DNA from: Sulfobacillus benefaciens
GTDB lineage: Bacteria; Bacillota; Sulfobacillia; Sulfobacillales; Sulfobacillaceae
NCBI GenBank assembly: GCA_003023695.1
Contig: PXYW01000019.1
Coordinates: 1 to 57,679 of the forward strand
DNA length: 57,679 bases
Direction: 5' to 3'
Shown: positions 33,419 through 41,710 of the stretch, in pieces
Layout of the letters: the number at the start of each line of letters is the position of its first letter
Numbering within the stretch: the stretch's first letter is position 1
Notes under the pieces: model-generated
What the model saw: only the letters and a program-made list of their open reading frames with translations
Databases searched by the model: none
What the model was told of the DNA's origin: nothing
Translations under genes and position numbers: made by a program

Positions 33419-33449
33419 TAGTATGGCCCATGTCGGTTGATTTCATTTG
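33419..33449 (-). promoter_or_regulatory. Candidate forespore (sigma-G/F) promoter for dodecin-spoVA
   Basis: On the minus strand the -10 is CATACTA (plus 33419-33425), identical to the sigma-G consensus, and the -35 is CAAATG (plus 33444-33449) with an 18-base spacer. In B. subtilis spoVA is sigma-G dependent. Confidence 0.45.
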
Positions 33450-33456
33450 CCCAACT

Positions 33457-34230
33457 TCAGTGGTTGTCGTGCGACATCGGTGCATCTGCCAACGAAACCT
33501 TTAAACGATCCAATGCCTTACGCTCCAATCGCGAAATCTGCACTTGGGACACATTTAACCGTTTCGCCACATCCATTTGAGTGCGGCCCTCGACAAATCG
33601 GGCTTTAAGAATATATCGCTCACGCTCATCCAATTCCTCAAACGCCTGGGTTAATGCCATTTGTTCTAACCACTCAGTTTCGCCTGATGTATCATGAATC
33701 GTGTCTGCCAGGTGAGTTTCCGATCCATTGGGCGTCTCGATTGGCTGGTTCAATGAGGCAAGTGGACGCACCGCATCCATTGCTTCGCTAATTTCCGCCA
33801 CATCGACCCCAATTTCCTGGGAGATTTCCAAAGCTGTGGGATCGCGTCCCAATTTTTGAGTCATCTGAGACCGTGTCAGTTCCACTTTCATTCCCAATTC
33901 TCGCAATGAACGCGCAATCCGCATCGGTTGGTCGTCTCTCAAATGGCGGCGAATTTCTCCCATGATCAGAGGCACCGCGTAAGTGGAAAATTTTAACCCG
34001 CGGTCCACGTCAAAACGATCAATTGCTTTTAACAACCCAATGGCACCAACCTGAAACAGATCTTCGGGATCTTGTCCGCGGCCAGTAAATCGGTGAACAA
34101 TGTGCCAAATTAAGTTCCAATGTCGTTCTACCAACTCTTCTCGGGCCTGTTTACTTCCCGCCTGGGCTTGACGGTAGAGGTCTAGTTCTTCGGCACTCGA
34201 CGTCGGATACCCTGGTTCATCATTGGGCAT
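33457..34230 (-). CDS. sigF: RNA polymerase sporulation sigma factor F
   Basis: First forespore-specific sigma factor. The 257-residue protein has region 2 with DLFQVGAIGLLKAIDRFD and STYAVPLIMGEIRRHLRD, the region 3 segment, and the region 4 helix-turn-helix TQMDVAKRLNVSQVQISRLE. Length matches Bacillus SigF (255). The gene is last in spoIIAA-spoIIAB-sigF and overlaps spoIIAB by 11 bases. Sequence alone cannot fully exclude SigG, but the operon position decides for SigF. Confidence 0.96.
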   Translation of the reverse strand: MPNDEPGYPTSSAEELDLYRQAQAGSKQAREELVERHWNLIWHIVHRFTGRGQDPEDLFQVGAIGLLKAIDRFDVDRGLKFSTYAVPLIMGEIRRHLRDDQPMRIARSLRELGMKVELTRSQMTQKLGRDPTALEISQEIGVDVAEISEAMDAVRPLASLNQPIETPNGSETHLADTIHDTSGETEWLEQMALTQAFEELDERERYILKARFVEGRTQMDVAKRLNVSQVQISRLERKALDRLKVSLADAPMSHDNH

Positions 34231-34663
34231 CGCGCGACAATTCTCCGGATACGGTCACCTGACGGCGCATCTCTACCCGGGTGCCCTGTCCCGGGATGGA
34301 TTCAACCGTTAATCCGTGCATAAATGATTCCATAAAGACAAATCCCAGCCCCATCCGCTCAGGATCGCGGGAATAGGCAGGCTGTCGGGCCAATTCCACA
34401 TCCTCAATACCCACGCCCCAGTCCTCCACAGTGACTGTAAGACCGCCATTGTCTAACAGGCAATCGACTTCGACCCAGCCATCGGCCTTGCCTAAATACC
34501 CATGAATGATAGCATTGGACACCGCTTCCGATACCGCAACTTTTATCTCATCAACGTCCTGTAGCGAAAAACGGATTTGACTGGCCAACGAAGCCACTGC
34601 AACACGGGCTAGGCCCACATTTTCGGCCAAGGACAAAAACCGTAAGATCATACGATTAGTCAA
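34220..34663 (-). CDS. spoIIAB: Anti-sigma F factor / serine kinase
   Basis: Binds and inhibits SigF and phosphorylates SpoIIAA. The 147-residue protein has the GHKL ATPase boxes: N-box EAVSNAIIHGY, G1 EDWGVGIEDVE and G2 GLGFVFMESFMHG. I chose the TTG at 34661-34663: GGAGGAG lies seven bases upstream, and the product then aligns at both ends with the 146-residue Bacillus protein. The ATG at 34693 would add ten residues. Confidence 0.95.
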   Translation of the reverse strand: MTNRMILRFLSLAENVGLARVAVASLASQIRFSLQDVDEIKVAVSEAVSNAIIHGYLGKADGWVEVDCLLDNGGLTVTVEDWGVGIEDVELARQPAYSRDPERMGLGFVFMESFMHGLTVESIPGQGTRVEMRRQVTVSGELSRDAQ

Positions 34664-34710
34664 TGTATACTCCTCCCCCATCGTCCGCTTCACCCAATAT
34701 ATCCTCTGGC

Positions 34711-35046
34711 TTATTGCTCGGCCTCTTTACGCACGGGGCTATCCACTATGGCGATAATGGAAAAAATTCCGGCTAAATCCAACACCGTGCGCAGCGCGGG
34801 TTTGACCCCAGCTAATGACACGGTACGATGTCTTTCCGCCAGTTTCCGGTAACGACCTAAAATCACGCCAATTCCGGAGCTGTCCACAAAATCCACTTCA
34901 GCCAAATCCAACAACAAATTTTTATCCGGATATCGGTCAATCAATTGGTCTAGCGCGTCACGCAGCGGCTTTGCCGTCTTCAAATCCAGGTCGCCATTGA
35001 TAGCCACTACGATGCGCGGCCCTAAAATAGTATGTAGGATGGTCAT
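34711..35046 (-). CDS. spoIIAA: Anti-anti-sigma F factor
   Basis: STAS-domain protein whose phosphorylation state controls release of SigF. The 111-residue protein has the phosphorylation loop VDFVDSSGIGVILGRYRK (the Ser is in DSSG at residues 55-58). I chose the ATG at 35044-35046 because GGAGG stands five bases upstream; an upstream in-frame ATG overlaps that site. It is the first gene of the spoIIA operon, preceded by a terminator for the upstream gene. Confidence 0.95.
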   Translation of the reverse strand: MTILHTILGPRIVVAINGDLDLKTAKPLRDALDQLIDRYPDKNLLLDLAEVDFVDSSGIGVILGRYRKLAERHRTVSLAGVKPALRTVLDLAGIFSIIAIVDSPVRKEAEQ

Positions 35047-35110
35047 GTAAGCCTCCTCCATCGGGGGGACAAGCCCGCTATAGATCTCATGATACACGTC
35101 TTGAAGCGCG

Positions 35111-35133
35111 AAAAAAGGCGGGTTTTGACCGCC
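35111..35133 (-). terminator. Factor-independent terminator upstream of spoIIAA
   Basis: On the minus strand GGCGG-TCAAAAC-CCGCC is followed at once by TTTTTT, directly after the stop of the TraR/DksA-type gene. It separates dacF and the zinc-finger gene from the spoIIA operon, so spoIIAA needs its own promoter within about 60 bases. Confidence 0.85.
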
Positions 35134-35796
35134 TCACTCGCTGTCTTGATCGGTTTCTTTGTCGACACTCTCCCCCCGTCGTCGCTTTTTTTCCCTCAAG
35201 GTATCGAACAGTACCTCCCCGGTTTCATCCACAATGGATTCCACATCCTCCACGTAGCCAATAGGTTGATCGAACCCAATATAGGTTTCGTTGTAATCCA
35301 CTGCCGGCGGCGTGTCCGAAGGGGTATCGGAATTCCCCCACTCGGCGACACTTTGCCAAAAATCTTCTCCGTCCGGCTCAACCACACCGTACCCGGTATC
35401 ACGGCCTAAGGGTCGCGGCACTACCTCGGCCTCCGATGGCGGAGGAACATAAGGCTGGTCGATAAGGTTTTGGCAGGTTAAGCAGAACGCAACCTCGGGT
35501 GCTGCTTGAAGACGGGCGGGGTCGATCGGCTGGCCACAACGCTCGCAGGTTCCGTAGGTTCCCTGGTCAAGTCTTCTTAAGGCGTTTGCCACTAAGTCCA
35601 GTCGGCTTCTCAGCCCCGTAACAATCCCGAGGTCCAATTCCCGCTCAAAAGTGTCAGTGCCCAAATCGGCCGGATGATTGTCATAGGCGCTCAAGGCTTC
35701 GACGGAATCGGTTTCCCCAACCTCCAACTGCGCTTCCAAATATTCGGTTAAATCCTGCAATTGTTGCTTCACCAATTCCACATGACGTTTATCCAC
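35134..35796 (-). CDS. TraR/DksA-type zinc-finger protein (YteA-like)
   Basis: A 220-residue protein with a coiled-coil-like N-terminus (residues 1-35) and a C4 zinc finger near residue 85: CERCGQPIDPARLQAAPEVAFC then CQN. The middle includes ALRRLDQGTYGTCERCGQPI, the hallmark of TraR/DksA C4 proteins. A long acidic tail follows, with GFDQPIGYVEDVESIVDETGEV near the end as in the YteA family. Function in Firmicutes is unknown; some homologues affect sporulation. It lies 10 bases after dacF, and a terminator follows it. Confidence 0.85.
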   Translation of the reverse strand: MDKRHVELVKQQLQDLTEYLEAQLEVGETDSVEALSAYDNHPADLGTDTFERELDLGIVTGLRSRLDLVANALRRLDQGTYGTCERCGQPIDPARLQAAPEVAFCLTCQNLIDQPYVPPPSEAEVVPRPLGRDTGYGVVEPDGEDFWQSVAEWGNSDTPSDTPPAVDYNETYIGFDQPIGYVEDVESIVDETGEVLFDTLREKKRRRGESVDKETDQDSE

Positions 35797-35806
35797 ACCC
35801 TGCCTC

Positions 35807-36970
35807 CTAGCCTACGATGTGCCAAAAATAATTCCAGACCACTTCCCCCAATCGTTGGCGTCTAATTGCCTGGGTGGCCCAAACCGAAATGCGTACCGGA
35901 CGCTGATGAGGAACATTGATTACCACTTGACCCACGGTTTGATGATACTTCACCGGCGCTACCAAATGCCTAGCCATCTCGACTCGCCAGGTTACCCGCT
36001 CTGTTTCTTCGGTAGGTATGGTTAATGCCAATGGTCGCGACATGGCCACTCGAACTTCGGGCGCTACTCCGCGATATACGGGCACCACCTGCGGTAGCCC
36101 CGACGGTTTGTCAATAAACAACGTACGGTAATTTTGAAATCCCCAGGTTAACAATCCAGATGCATCTTGAAATCGCAATTTGGAAGAAGGTGCTCCCAAG
36201 ATTACCGCAATCAGTCGCGTGTGGTCGCGATGGGCACTAGCCACCATACAAAATCCGGCACTATGAGTGTACCCTGTCTTCAATCCATCAGCGCCGACGA
36301 AAGTCCTCAATAAACGATTTTGGTTAATCAACCAAAGATGGCCACCCTTGCCGTTGCGAATTGAGCGATCTTGCCATTGGGAAGTATAGTGGAGCAATAG
36401 GGGAAATTTTACCGCCGCCGCACCCAAAAGCGCCAAATCATGTGCTGTCGTGTAATGGTCCGCTGCCGGCAAGCCATGAGGGTTGGCAAAATGGGTATGG
36501 TGCATACCAAGTTCTTTAGCAGTTTGGTTCATTATAGCCACAAATTGGGGTTCAGAACCTCCGATATAGGCGCCCAGGGCATAAGCTGCATCATTTGCTG
36601 AACCCACAGCAATTGCCCGCAGCATTTGTTCGACAGTTAAGTGTTCGCCTGGTCTCAGCCAAATTTGCGAACCGCCAATGTGATACGCTTCAACATCCGC
36701 CGGCACCATGGCATGAAGCGACAATTTATGTTGCGTTATGGCACGTATCGCTATATACAGCGTCATGAGTTTGGTAACACTCGCCATCGGTAATTCCTGC
36801 TGTGCGTGACTGGCAAATAGCACTTGGCCGGTAGTGGCATCAACCAACTCAGCCGCCCGTGCCACCACCACTGGTGGTGCAGGCGCTGCCCAAACCGTTC
36901 CACCAGCCAACATGAGCAAGGTGGTGAGTACCATTGCTATTACTGATTTTCTAGTCCTAGCCATTATCAA
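35807..36970 (-). CDS. dacF: D-alanyl-D-alanine carboxypeptidase, DacF type
   Basis: Secreted penicillin-binding protein that trims peptidoglycan stem peptides. The 387-residue protein has a signal peptide (residues 1-29, ending VWAAPAP), SVTK (Ser64-Lys67), SAN (Ser124-Asn126) and KTG (Lys231-Gly233). A C-terminal beta domain and an amphipathic tail (RRQRLGEVVWNYFWHIV) follow, suiting membrane attachment. It lies upstream of spoIIAA as in B. subtilis, and a candidate forespore promoter precedes it. Confidence 0.95.
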   Translation of the reverse strand: MIMARTRKSVIAMVLTTLLMLAGGTVWAAPAPPVVVARAAELVDATTGQVLFASHAQQELPMASVTKLMTLYIAIRAITQHKLSLHAMVPADVEAYHIGGSQIWLRPGEHLTVEQMLRAIAVGSANDAAYALGAYIGGSEPQFVAIMNQTAKELGMHHTHFANPHGLPAADHYTTAHDLALLGAAAVKFPLLLHYTSQWQDRSIRNGKGGHLWLINQNRLLRTFVGADGLKTGYTHSAGFCMVASAHRDHTRLIAVILGAPSSKLRFQDASGLLTWGFQNYRTLFIDKPSGLPQVVPVYRGVAPEVRVAMSRPLALTIPTEETERVTWRVEMARHLVAPVKYHQTVGQVVINVPHQRPVRISVWATQAIRRQRLGEVVWNYFWHIVG

Positions 36971-36995
36971 ATCACCCCTTCGGGACTACTTGTGT

Positions 36996-37026
36996 TAGTA
37001 TCCACGACGGGGTGATCCTTCATGCA
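36996..37026 (-). promoter_or_regulatory. Candidate forespore (sigma-F/G) promoter of dacF
   Basis: On the minus strand TGCATG (plus 37021-37026) and GATACTA (plus 36996-37002) are exactly 18 bases apart. This fits the sigma-F/G pattern known from Bacillus (-35 gnATR, -10 cATnnTA). dacF is sigma-F dependent in B. subtilis. Confidence 0.5.
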
Positions 37027-37033
37027 TTAACTC

Positions 37034-38314
37034 TCACTCGACAATCGCGAGGATGGGTTCTTCCGGGTTATCAGGAGCAGGGCCAAAGGTTACCGCTTGC
37101 TTCACCAGACGCAGCGCCTCCTCGGCGGCATGGGCATCTCGCGCATAAATCTCTGCGGCCAGGGTTCCCGCAGAATAACGTTGGCCCACTTTAATAAAAC
37201 ACCGAATACCGACCTGGTGATCGACGGGCTGGTCTTTAACATGCCGTCCAGCACCCAATGTGAGCGCTGCCAGCCCGATATCTTTGGTATTAATGGCAGC
37301 CACGGTTTTCTCATTAGGCAATTCCCACGTGACCCGCAATGGAGCCAATGGCAAATCGCGGGCCAGCACGCGTTCATCCGCCCCTTGCGCGGTCACCCAA
37401 GAAACAAACTTTTTCCACGCGCTGCCATTTTCTAAGGCACTTGAGACTTCCTCGAACGCCTGTTCTACCGCAATATTTTTGGCCATAGCCACCATGTGGC
37501 TAGCCAAAATCTTGACTTCCTGGGTCAGATCTTTGGGTCCGTGTCCTTTTAAGGTAGCCATGGCTTCATTAACCTCAATGGCATTTCCTACGGCATATCC
37601 CAGTGGTTGATTCATGTCGGTTAAAATGGCTTTTACCCGTACTTTGTGAGCCTGCCCAATACGCACCATAAGACGTGCCAGTTCCATCGCGCGTTGCTTG
37701 CTTTCCATAAATGCGCCGCTGCCTACTTTGACATCCAACACAATATTGGGTGACTTGGCAGCAAGCTTTTTGCTCATAACGGAAGCCGCGATCAGAGGTA
37801 TACTGTCCACTGTCGCTGTGACATCTCGCAACGCATAGAGGCGGGCATCGGCCGGAGCCAGATCATGACTTTGTGCAATAACAGCAACCCCGACTTCTGC
37901 CACCTGCCGTTCTAATTGTTCTGTGCTCAACTGAACCTGAAATCCCGGCAAACTTTCCAATTTGTCTAAAGTACCCCCGGTATGGCCTAATCCTCGACCA
38001 GACATTTTCACCATAGGGACCCCTAGTGCTGCGACCAGCGGAGCTAAAATCAAACTCGTTTTGTCGCCTACCCCTCCCGTGGAATGCTTGTCTACCAGCC
38101 CAATGTGCCGAGGCGGTGGACTGCCGATGGTTGCCATCGCTTCCGTCATGGTGAAAATCTCGTCGTCCGTTAACCCGTTGAGGTAAGCCGCCATCAACCA
38201 GGCAGAGACCTGATAGTCCGGCACCTCCTCCTGCACCACCGATTCAATCCAACGCCACATTTCTTCCCGTGACAATGGTTTCCGATCTCGCGTCTTCTCA
38301 ATAATTGCAATCAT
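37034..38314 (-). CDS. pdp: Pyrimidine-nucleoside phosphorylase
   Basis: Splits uridine, thymidine or deoxyuridine with phosphate in nucleoside salvage. The 426-residue protein has LVDKHSTGGVGDKTSL, GRGLGHTGGTLDKLESLPGF shortened core, SKKLAAKSPNIVLDVKVGSGAF and a C-terminal domain with GLAALTLGAG. The order deoB-pdp with a four-base overlap shows one salvage operon. Sequence suggests the broad-specificity Pdp type of Firmicutes rather than DeoA, but the choice is not certain. Confidence 0.94.
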   Translation of the reverse strand: MIAIIEKTRDRKPLSREEMWRWIESVVQEEVPDYQVSAWLMAAYLNGLTDDEIFTMTEAMATIGSPPPRHIGLVDKHSTGGVGDKTSLILAPLVAALGVPMVKMSGRGLGHTGGTLDKLESLPGFQVQLSTEQLERQVAEVGVAVIAQSHDLAPADARLYALRDVTATVDSIPLIAASVMSKKLAAKSPNIVLDVKVGSGAFMESKQRAMELARLMVRIGQAHKVRVKAILTDMNQPLGYAVGNAIEVNEAMATLKGHGPKDLTQEVKILASHMVAMAKNIAVEQAFEEVSSALENGSAWKKFVSWVTAQGADERVLARDLPLAPLRVTWELPNEKTVAAINTKDIGLAALTLGAGRHVKDQPVDHQVGIRCFIKVGQRYSAGTLAAEIYARDAHAAEEALRLVKQAVTFGPAPDNPEEPILAIVE

Positions 38315-39486
38315 CGCCGCGCCCCCTCGACAAGTTCTTTTGCCGCAAGGCCATCGCCAATCTGTGGCGCATCAAACAATACCGCCAGGGTCGCCGCAAT
38401 ATCTGCCAAGGTTTGTCTAGGACGGCCAACAAATGGTGTCAGATCTCTTCCCCAGGCAAGCCAAGGCAATGTTTCCCGGGTATGGTCAGTCCCCCGGTAG
38501 GTCGGATCACAACCATGATCCGCTGTAATCCATAATTGGTCCCCGGATGTTAACCTTTCCCATAACCTTGGGAGAAATTGATCCAAATCCTTTAAGGCCT
38601 GTGCATAGCCTGCGGGGTTGCGGCGATGACCATAGTGGGAATCAAATTCGACCAAATTGGTAAAGATGAATTGTGGTTGTTGGCTATCTTGTTCCAGCAC
38701 TTGGAGCGTCTTTTCCAATCCGTCAATATTGCTGGAAGTCGATAAGTGCTGGGCAAAACCCTGACCCGAAAATATATCCCCAATCTTGCCTATGGCCACG
38801 GTTTGCACCCCGCTCTCGAGTAAGCCGTCGACCTCAGTTGGGGACCAAGGCCTCACCGTATAATCATGGCGATTTGCCGTTCTCTGAAAATGGCCTGGTT
38901 CGCCAATAAAGGGGCGGGCAATAATTCGGCCGACCAAATTCGGCCCCTGCATAATGTCACGCGCCTTCTGGCACCATTGGTATAATACGGGCAAAGGTAC
39001 CACTTCTTCATGTGCCGCAATCTGCAGCACACTATCGGCAGAGGTATAGAGGATGGGGCGCCCAGTGGCCAGGTGCTCCGCTCCCAATCGTTCAATAATT
39101 TCAGTTCCCGACGCCGCCTCATTACCCAGCGGCTCGCGTCCCCAGGCGGCGGTTAATTGGCGCACCACATCACCAGGAAACCCCTCGGGATACGTTCTAA
39201 ATGGTGTGGTAACGGTTAATCCCATCATCTCCCAGTGGCCTGCTAAGGTATCTTTGCCATTAGCATGCGGATGCACAGGATATGCAACCCCCTGGGGGAT
39301 TACGGGCAGGGTGCCATAGACATCAATTAAACTAGTCAGTCCCATCGCTGCCAAATTGGGTAGATCAACTCCACCAACCGCGGTGGCTGTATGGCCAATC
39401 GTGTTGGCTCCTTTGTCGCCAAAAGCCTCACTATCCGGGGCAGGACCAATGCCGCCCGAATCAATCACCAATAACGCTATGCGCAT
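38311..39486 (-). CDS. deoB: Phosphopentomutase
   Basis: Interconverts (deoxy)ribose 1- and 5-phosphate. The 391-residue protein is of the alkaline-phosphatase fold: VIDSGGIGPAPDSEAFGDKGANTIGH at the N-terminus (metal Asp), GDIFSGQG, NLVEFDSHYGHRRNPAGYA, ITADHGCDPTYRGTDHTRE at the C-terminal metal site. Overlaps pdp by four bases and follows xerD. In Bacillus this gene (drm) is also downstream of xerD/ripX. Confidence 0.96.
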   Translation of the reverse strand: MRIALLVIDSGGIGPAPDSEAFGDKGANTIGHTATAVGGVDLPNLAAMGLTSLIDVYGTLPVIPQGVAYPVHPHANGKDTLAGHWEMMGLTVTTPFRTYPEGFPGDVVRQLTAAWGREPLGNEAASGTEIIERLGAEHLATGRPILYTSADSVLQIAAHEEVVPLPVLYQWCQKARDIMQGPNLVGRIIARPFIGEPGHFQRTANRHDYTVRPWSPTEVDGLLESGVQTVAIGKIGDIFSGQGFAQHLSTSSNIDGLEKTLQVLEQDSQQPQFIFTNLVEFDSHYGHRRNPAGYAQALKDLDQFLPRLWERLTSGDQLWITADHGCDPTYRGTDHTRETLPWLAWGRDLTPFVGRPRQTLADIAATLAVLFDAPQIGDGLAAKELVEGARR

Positions 39487-39513
39487 GAAACGGTTACCTC
39501 TTTTCCTATCAAT

Positions 39514-40389
39514 TCACGCCCGTGGGTGTGCTGCATCATAGGCCGACCTCAGTCGACCCGAACTGACATGGGTGTAAATTTGTGTGGTAGAGATATCTTG
39601 ATGGCCCAACATCTCTTGCACTGCACGTAAATCTGCACCGTTTTCCAACAGGTGGGTGGCAAACGAATGCCGTATCATATGTGGAGTAATAGGTTTGACA
39701 ATTTCGGCCGCCACCGCGTATTTTTTTAACAGCTTCCAAAATCCTTGGCGAGTTAGCGCCTGTCCCCGATGGTTAAGAAACAAATAGGGTGTTTTGCTCC
39801 GCTTAATGAGTTTAGGCCGCGATTGCTCCACATAAGTCGCCAACCAGGATACCGCTATTTCGCCCAGCGGAACATATCGCTCCTTATCTCCCTTTCCCAA
39901 GCATCTTAAGCGCGGTGGATCCGTCCACCAGTCATTGATTCCCAAATGGCATAATTCACTCACCCGAATCCCGGTGGCATATAAAACCTCCAGCATCGCC
40001 CGATCGCGTACCCCGGTGACTTTCCGCACATCGGGAGCTTCCACCAAGCGAGTGACCTCGGCAATCGATAACACGTCCGGTAATTTTCGCTCCAGTCGCG
40101 GAGACAGCAAGAGATCGGTCGGGTCATTATCCTTATATTCCTCTCGCAGTTGCCAGCGATAAAACGCTTTTAACGCCGCCAAACGCCTCGCGATAGTCGC
40201 CGTAGAGCGATGAGCTCCATGCAAATGATCTAAATATCGCATGATGAGTTCACGTTCCGCCAAGGATCCTAAGTTCTGAGCAAACCGCATAAAATCTTCT
40301 AGATCACGTCCATAAGAATCTACCGTGTTATTGGCTAAATGCCGTTCGTACCGTAGATGGTAAAGAAATTCTGCCACTACGTCATTCAC
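39514..40389 (-). CDS. xerD: Site-specific tyrosine recombinase XerD
   Basis: Resolves chromosome dimers at dif with XerC. The 291-residue protein has an N-terminal SAM-like core-binding domain (residues 1-85) and the catalytic domain. The catalytic residues lie in YATGIRVSELCHL (Arg), HMIRHSFATHLL (His-x-x-Arg), GHQDIST (His) and QIYTHVS (Tyr). The EMLGHQDISTTQIYTHV segment is typical of XerD/RipX. Its position upstream of deoB-pdp-dacF, as in B. subtilis, supports a housekeeping recombinase, not an integrase of a mobile element. Confidence 0.95.
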   Translation of the reverse strand: MNDVVAEFLYHLRYERHLANNTVDSYGRDLEDFMRFAQNLGSLAERELIMRYLDHLHGAHRSTATIARRLAALKAFYRWQLREEYKDNDPTDLLLSPRLERKLPDVLSIAEVTRLVEAPDVRKVTGVRDRAMLEVLYATGIRVSELCHLGINDWWTDPPRLRCLGKGDKERYVPLGEIAVSWLATYVEQSRPKLIKRSKTPYLFLNHRGQALTRQGFWKLLKKYAVAAEIVKPITPHMIRHSFATHLLENGADLRAVQEMLGHQDISTTQIYTHVSSGRLRSAYDAAHPRA

Positions 40390-40448
40390 CAGCCATCACT
40401 TCCGATTAATTCAGGATGGGAAAATCTTCGACGTGACAAAGAGAAATC

Positions 40449-40503
40449 CCTGCCCCATAATCAGCCCGCGGAAAAATCTTCCGCTCGCTGACCTGAGGCA
40501 GAG
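40449..40503 (-). other. Nested inverted repeats between ald and xerD
   Basis: Three arms nest on the minus strand: CTGCC/GGCAG outside, TCAGC/GCTGA in the middle, and GCGGAA/TTCCGC around a five-base loop in the core. Downstream of ald and about 60 bases before xerD. It may be the ald terminator (the loop of the inner hairpin is T-rich, but no T-run follows) or a structured leader for xerD. Confidence 0.45.
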
Positions 40504-40515
40504 ACCCCTATCCAT

Positions 40516-41634
40516 CTATGCTAACAGTGAGTTTACTGGGACATATGCCAAATTGTGGGCCTCCGCCACTGCCTGGAACGTTACCTTGCCCTTATAAATA
40601 TTGAGTCCTTTGGCTAAACTAGCATCACGCCGCATCGCATCCTCGGCGCCATAGCGTGCGATAGCGCGGGCATACGGCAGTGTGACATTGGTCAATGCCA
40701 GCGTCGAAGTACGAGCCACGGCTCCAGGCATATTGGCGACGGCATAATGCACCACCCCATATTTCTCATAGGTCGGATGGGAGTGGGTGGTGACCCGATC
40801 AATGGTCTCAATGGAGCCCCCTTGGTCAATCGCGACGTCCACGATGACAGAACCCGGCTCCATAGACTTGACCATCTCTTCACTAACCAAATGCGGTGCT
40901 CTGGCTCCGGGGATCAATACGGCTCCCACCACAAAATCGGCATGCCGCACCGCATCTGCAATGTTGGATTCATGAGACATTAAAGTCCGCAGTTGTCCAT
41001 GAAACTGATCGTCTAGTTGCCTTAGCCGATCCGCGCTGATGTCCACGATGGTGACCTCGGCGCCCAATCCAAGTGCAATGCGCGCCGCGTTGGTCCCTAC
41101 AATGCCGCCGCCAATCACCACAACGCGGCCCGGTAATACGCCCGGAACCCCGCCCAGCAAAATGCCACGTCCACCGTAGGGTTTCTCAAGAAATTGGGCA
41201 CCTATCTGACTGGCCATGCGTCCTGCCACTTCACTCATCGGAGTCAGCAAGGGCAAACTTTTGTCTTCTTTTTGCACTGTTTCATAAGCAATTGCTGTGA
41301 TGTTGGATTTCAACAAAGCGCGGGTCAATTCGGGTTCTGGAGCCAAATGCAAATAGGTAAACAGGACCATGTCGGAGCGAAAATAACCGTATTCTTGGGG
41401 CAGTGGTTCCTTCACCTTGACGACCATGTGGGCTTGTCCCCAAACTTCGCTCGCTTCCGGAATAAGGGTAGCTCCAGCTTGCCGATACTGTTCGTCGGAA
41501 AATCCGCTCCCGATCCCGGCTCCAGACTCGACCACCACTGTGTGGCCATCTTTGGTTAAAGATAAGACTCCGGCCGGGGTTAGCGCAACACGGTTTTCAT
41601 CAATCTTAATTTCTTTGGGCAATCCAATGCGCAT
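40516..41634 (-). CDS. ald: Alanine dehydrogenase
   Basis: NAD-dependent enzyme interconverting alanine and pyruvate plus ammonia. Spore formers often need it to use alanine as a carbon and energy source. The 372-residue protein has [20 protein letters not shown], the [14 protein letters not shown] substrate region, [21 protein letters not shown] for NAD binding, and [13 protein letters not shown] chose the ATG at 41632-41634, which begins the standard Ald N-terminus; AAAGGA lies upstream. It probably has its own promoter in the 76-base gap before the permease end. Confidence 0.95.
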   Translation of the reverse strand: MRIGLPKEIKIDENRVALTPAGVLSLTKDGHTVVVESGAGIGSGFSDEQYRQAGATLIPEASEVWGQAHMVVKVKEPLPQEYGYFRSDMVLFTYLHLAPEPELTRALLKSNITAIAYETVQKEDKSLPLLTPMSEVAGRMASQIGAQFLEKPYGGRGILLGGVPGVLPGRVVVIGGGIVGTNAARIALGLGAEVTIVDISADRLRQLDDQFHGQLRTLMSHESNIADAVRHADFVVGAVLIPGARAPHLVSEEMVKSMEPGSVIVDVAIDQGGSIETIDRVTTHSHPTYEKYGVVHYAVANMPGAVARTSTLALTNVTLPYARAIARYGAEDAMRRDASLAKGLNIYKGKVTFQAVAEAHNLAYVPVNSLLA

Positions 41635-41710
41635 TGATAAGACGATCCTTTCTAAAAAAGACTGAAAACACAGGGTACGGTTCATTCTAGCATAACCGCA
41701 TTGGATTGCA

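Noticed and set aside
36971-37020. ATCACCCC/GGGGTGAT inverted repeat before dacF as a device hiding its ribosome-binding site
   Set aside because: The left arm lies upstream of the expected transcription start of the forespore promoter at 36996-37026, so it would not be in the RNA.
39514-40389. Integrase of a mobile element
   Set aside because: The recombinase has XerD-like sequence and sits in the conserved xerD-deoB-pdp-dacF order; no attachment repeats or cargo genes are seen.
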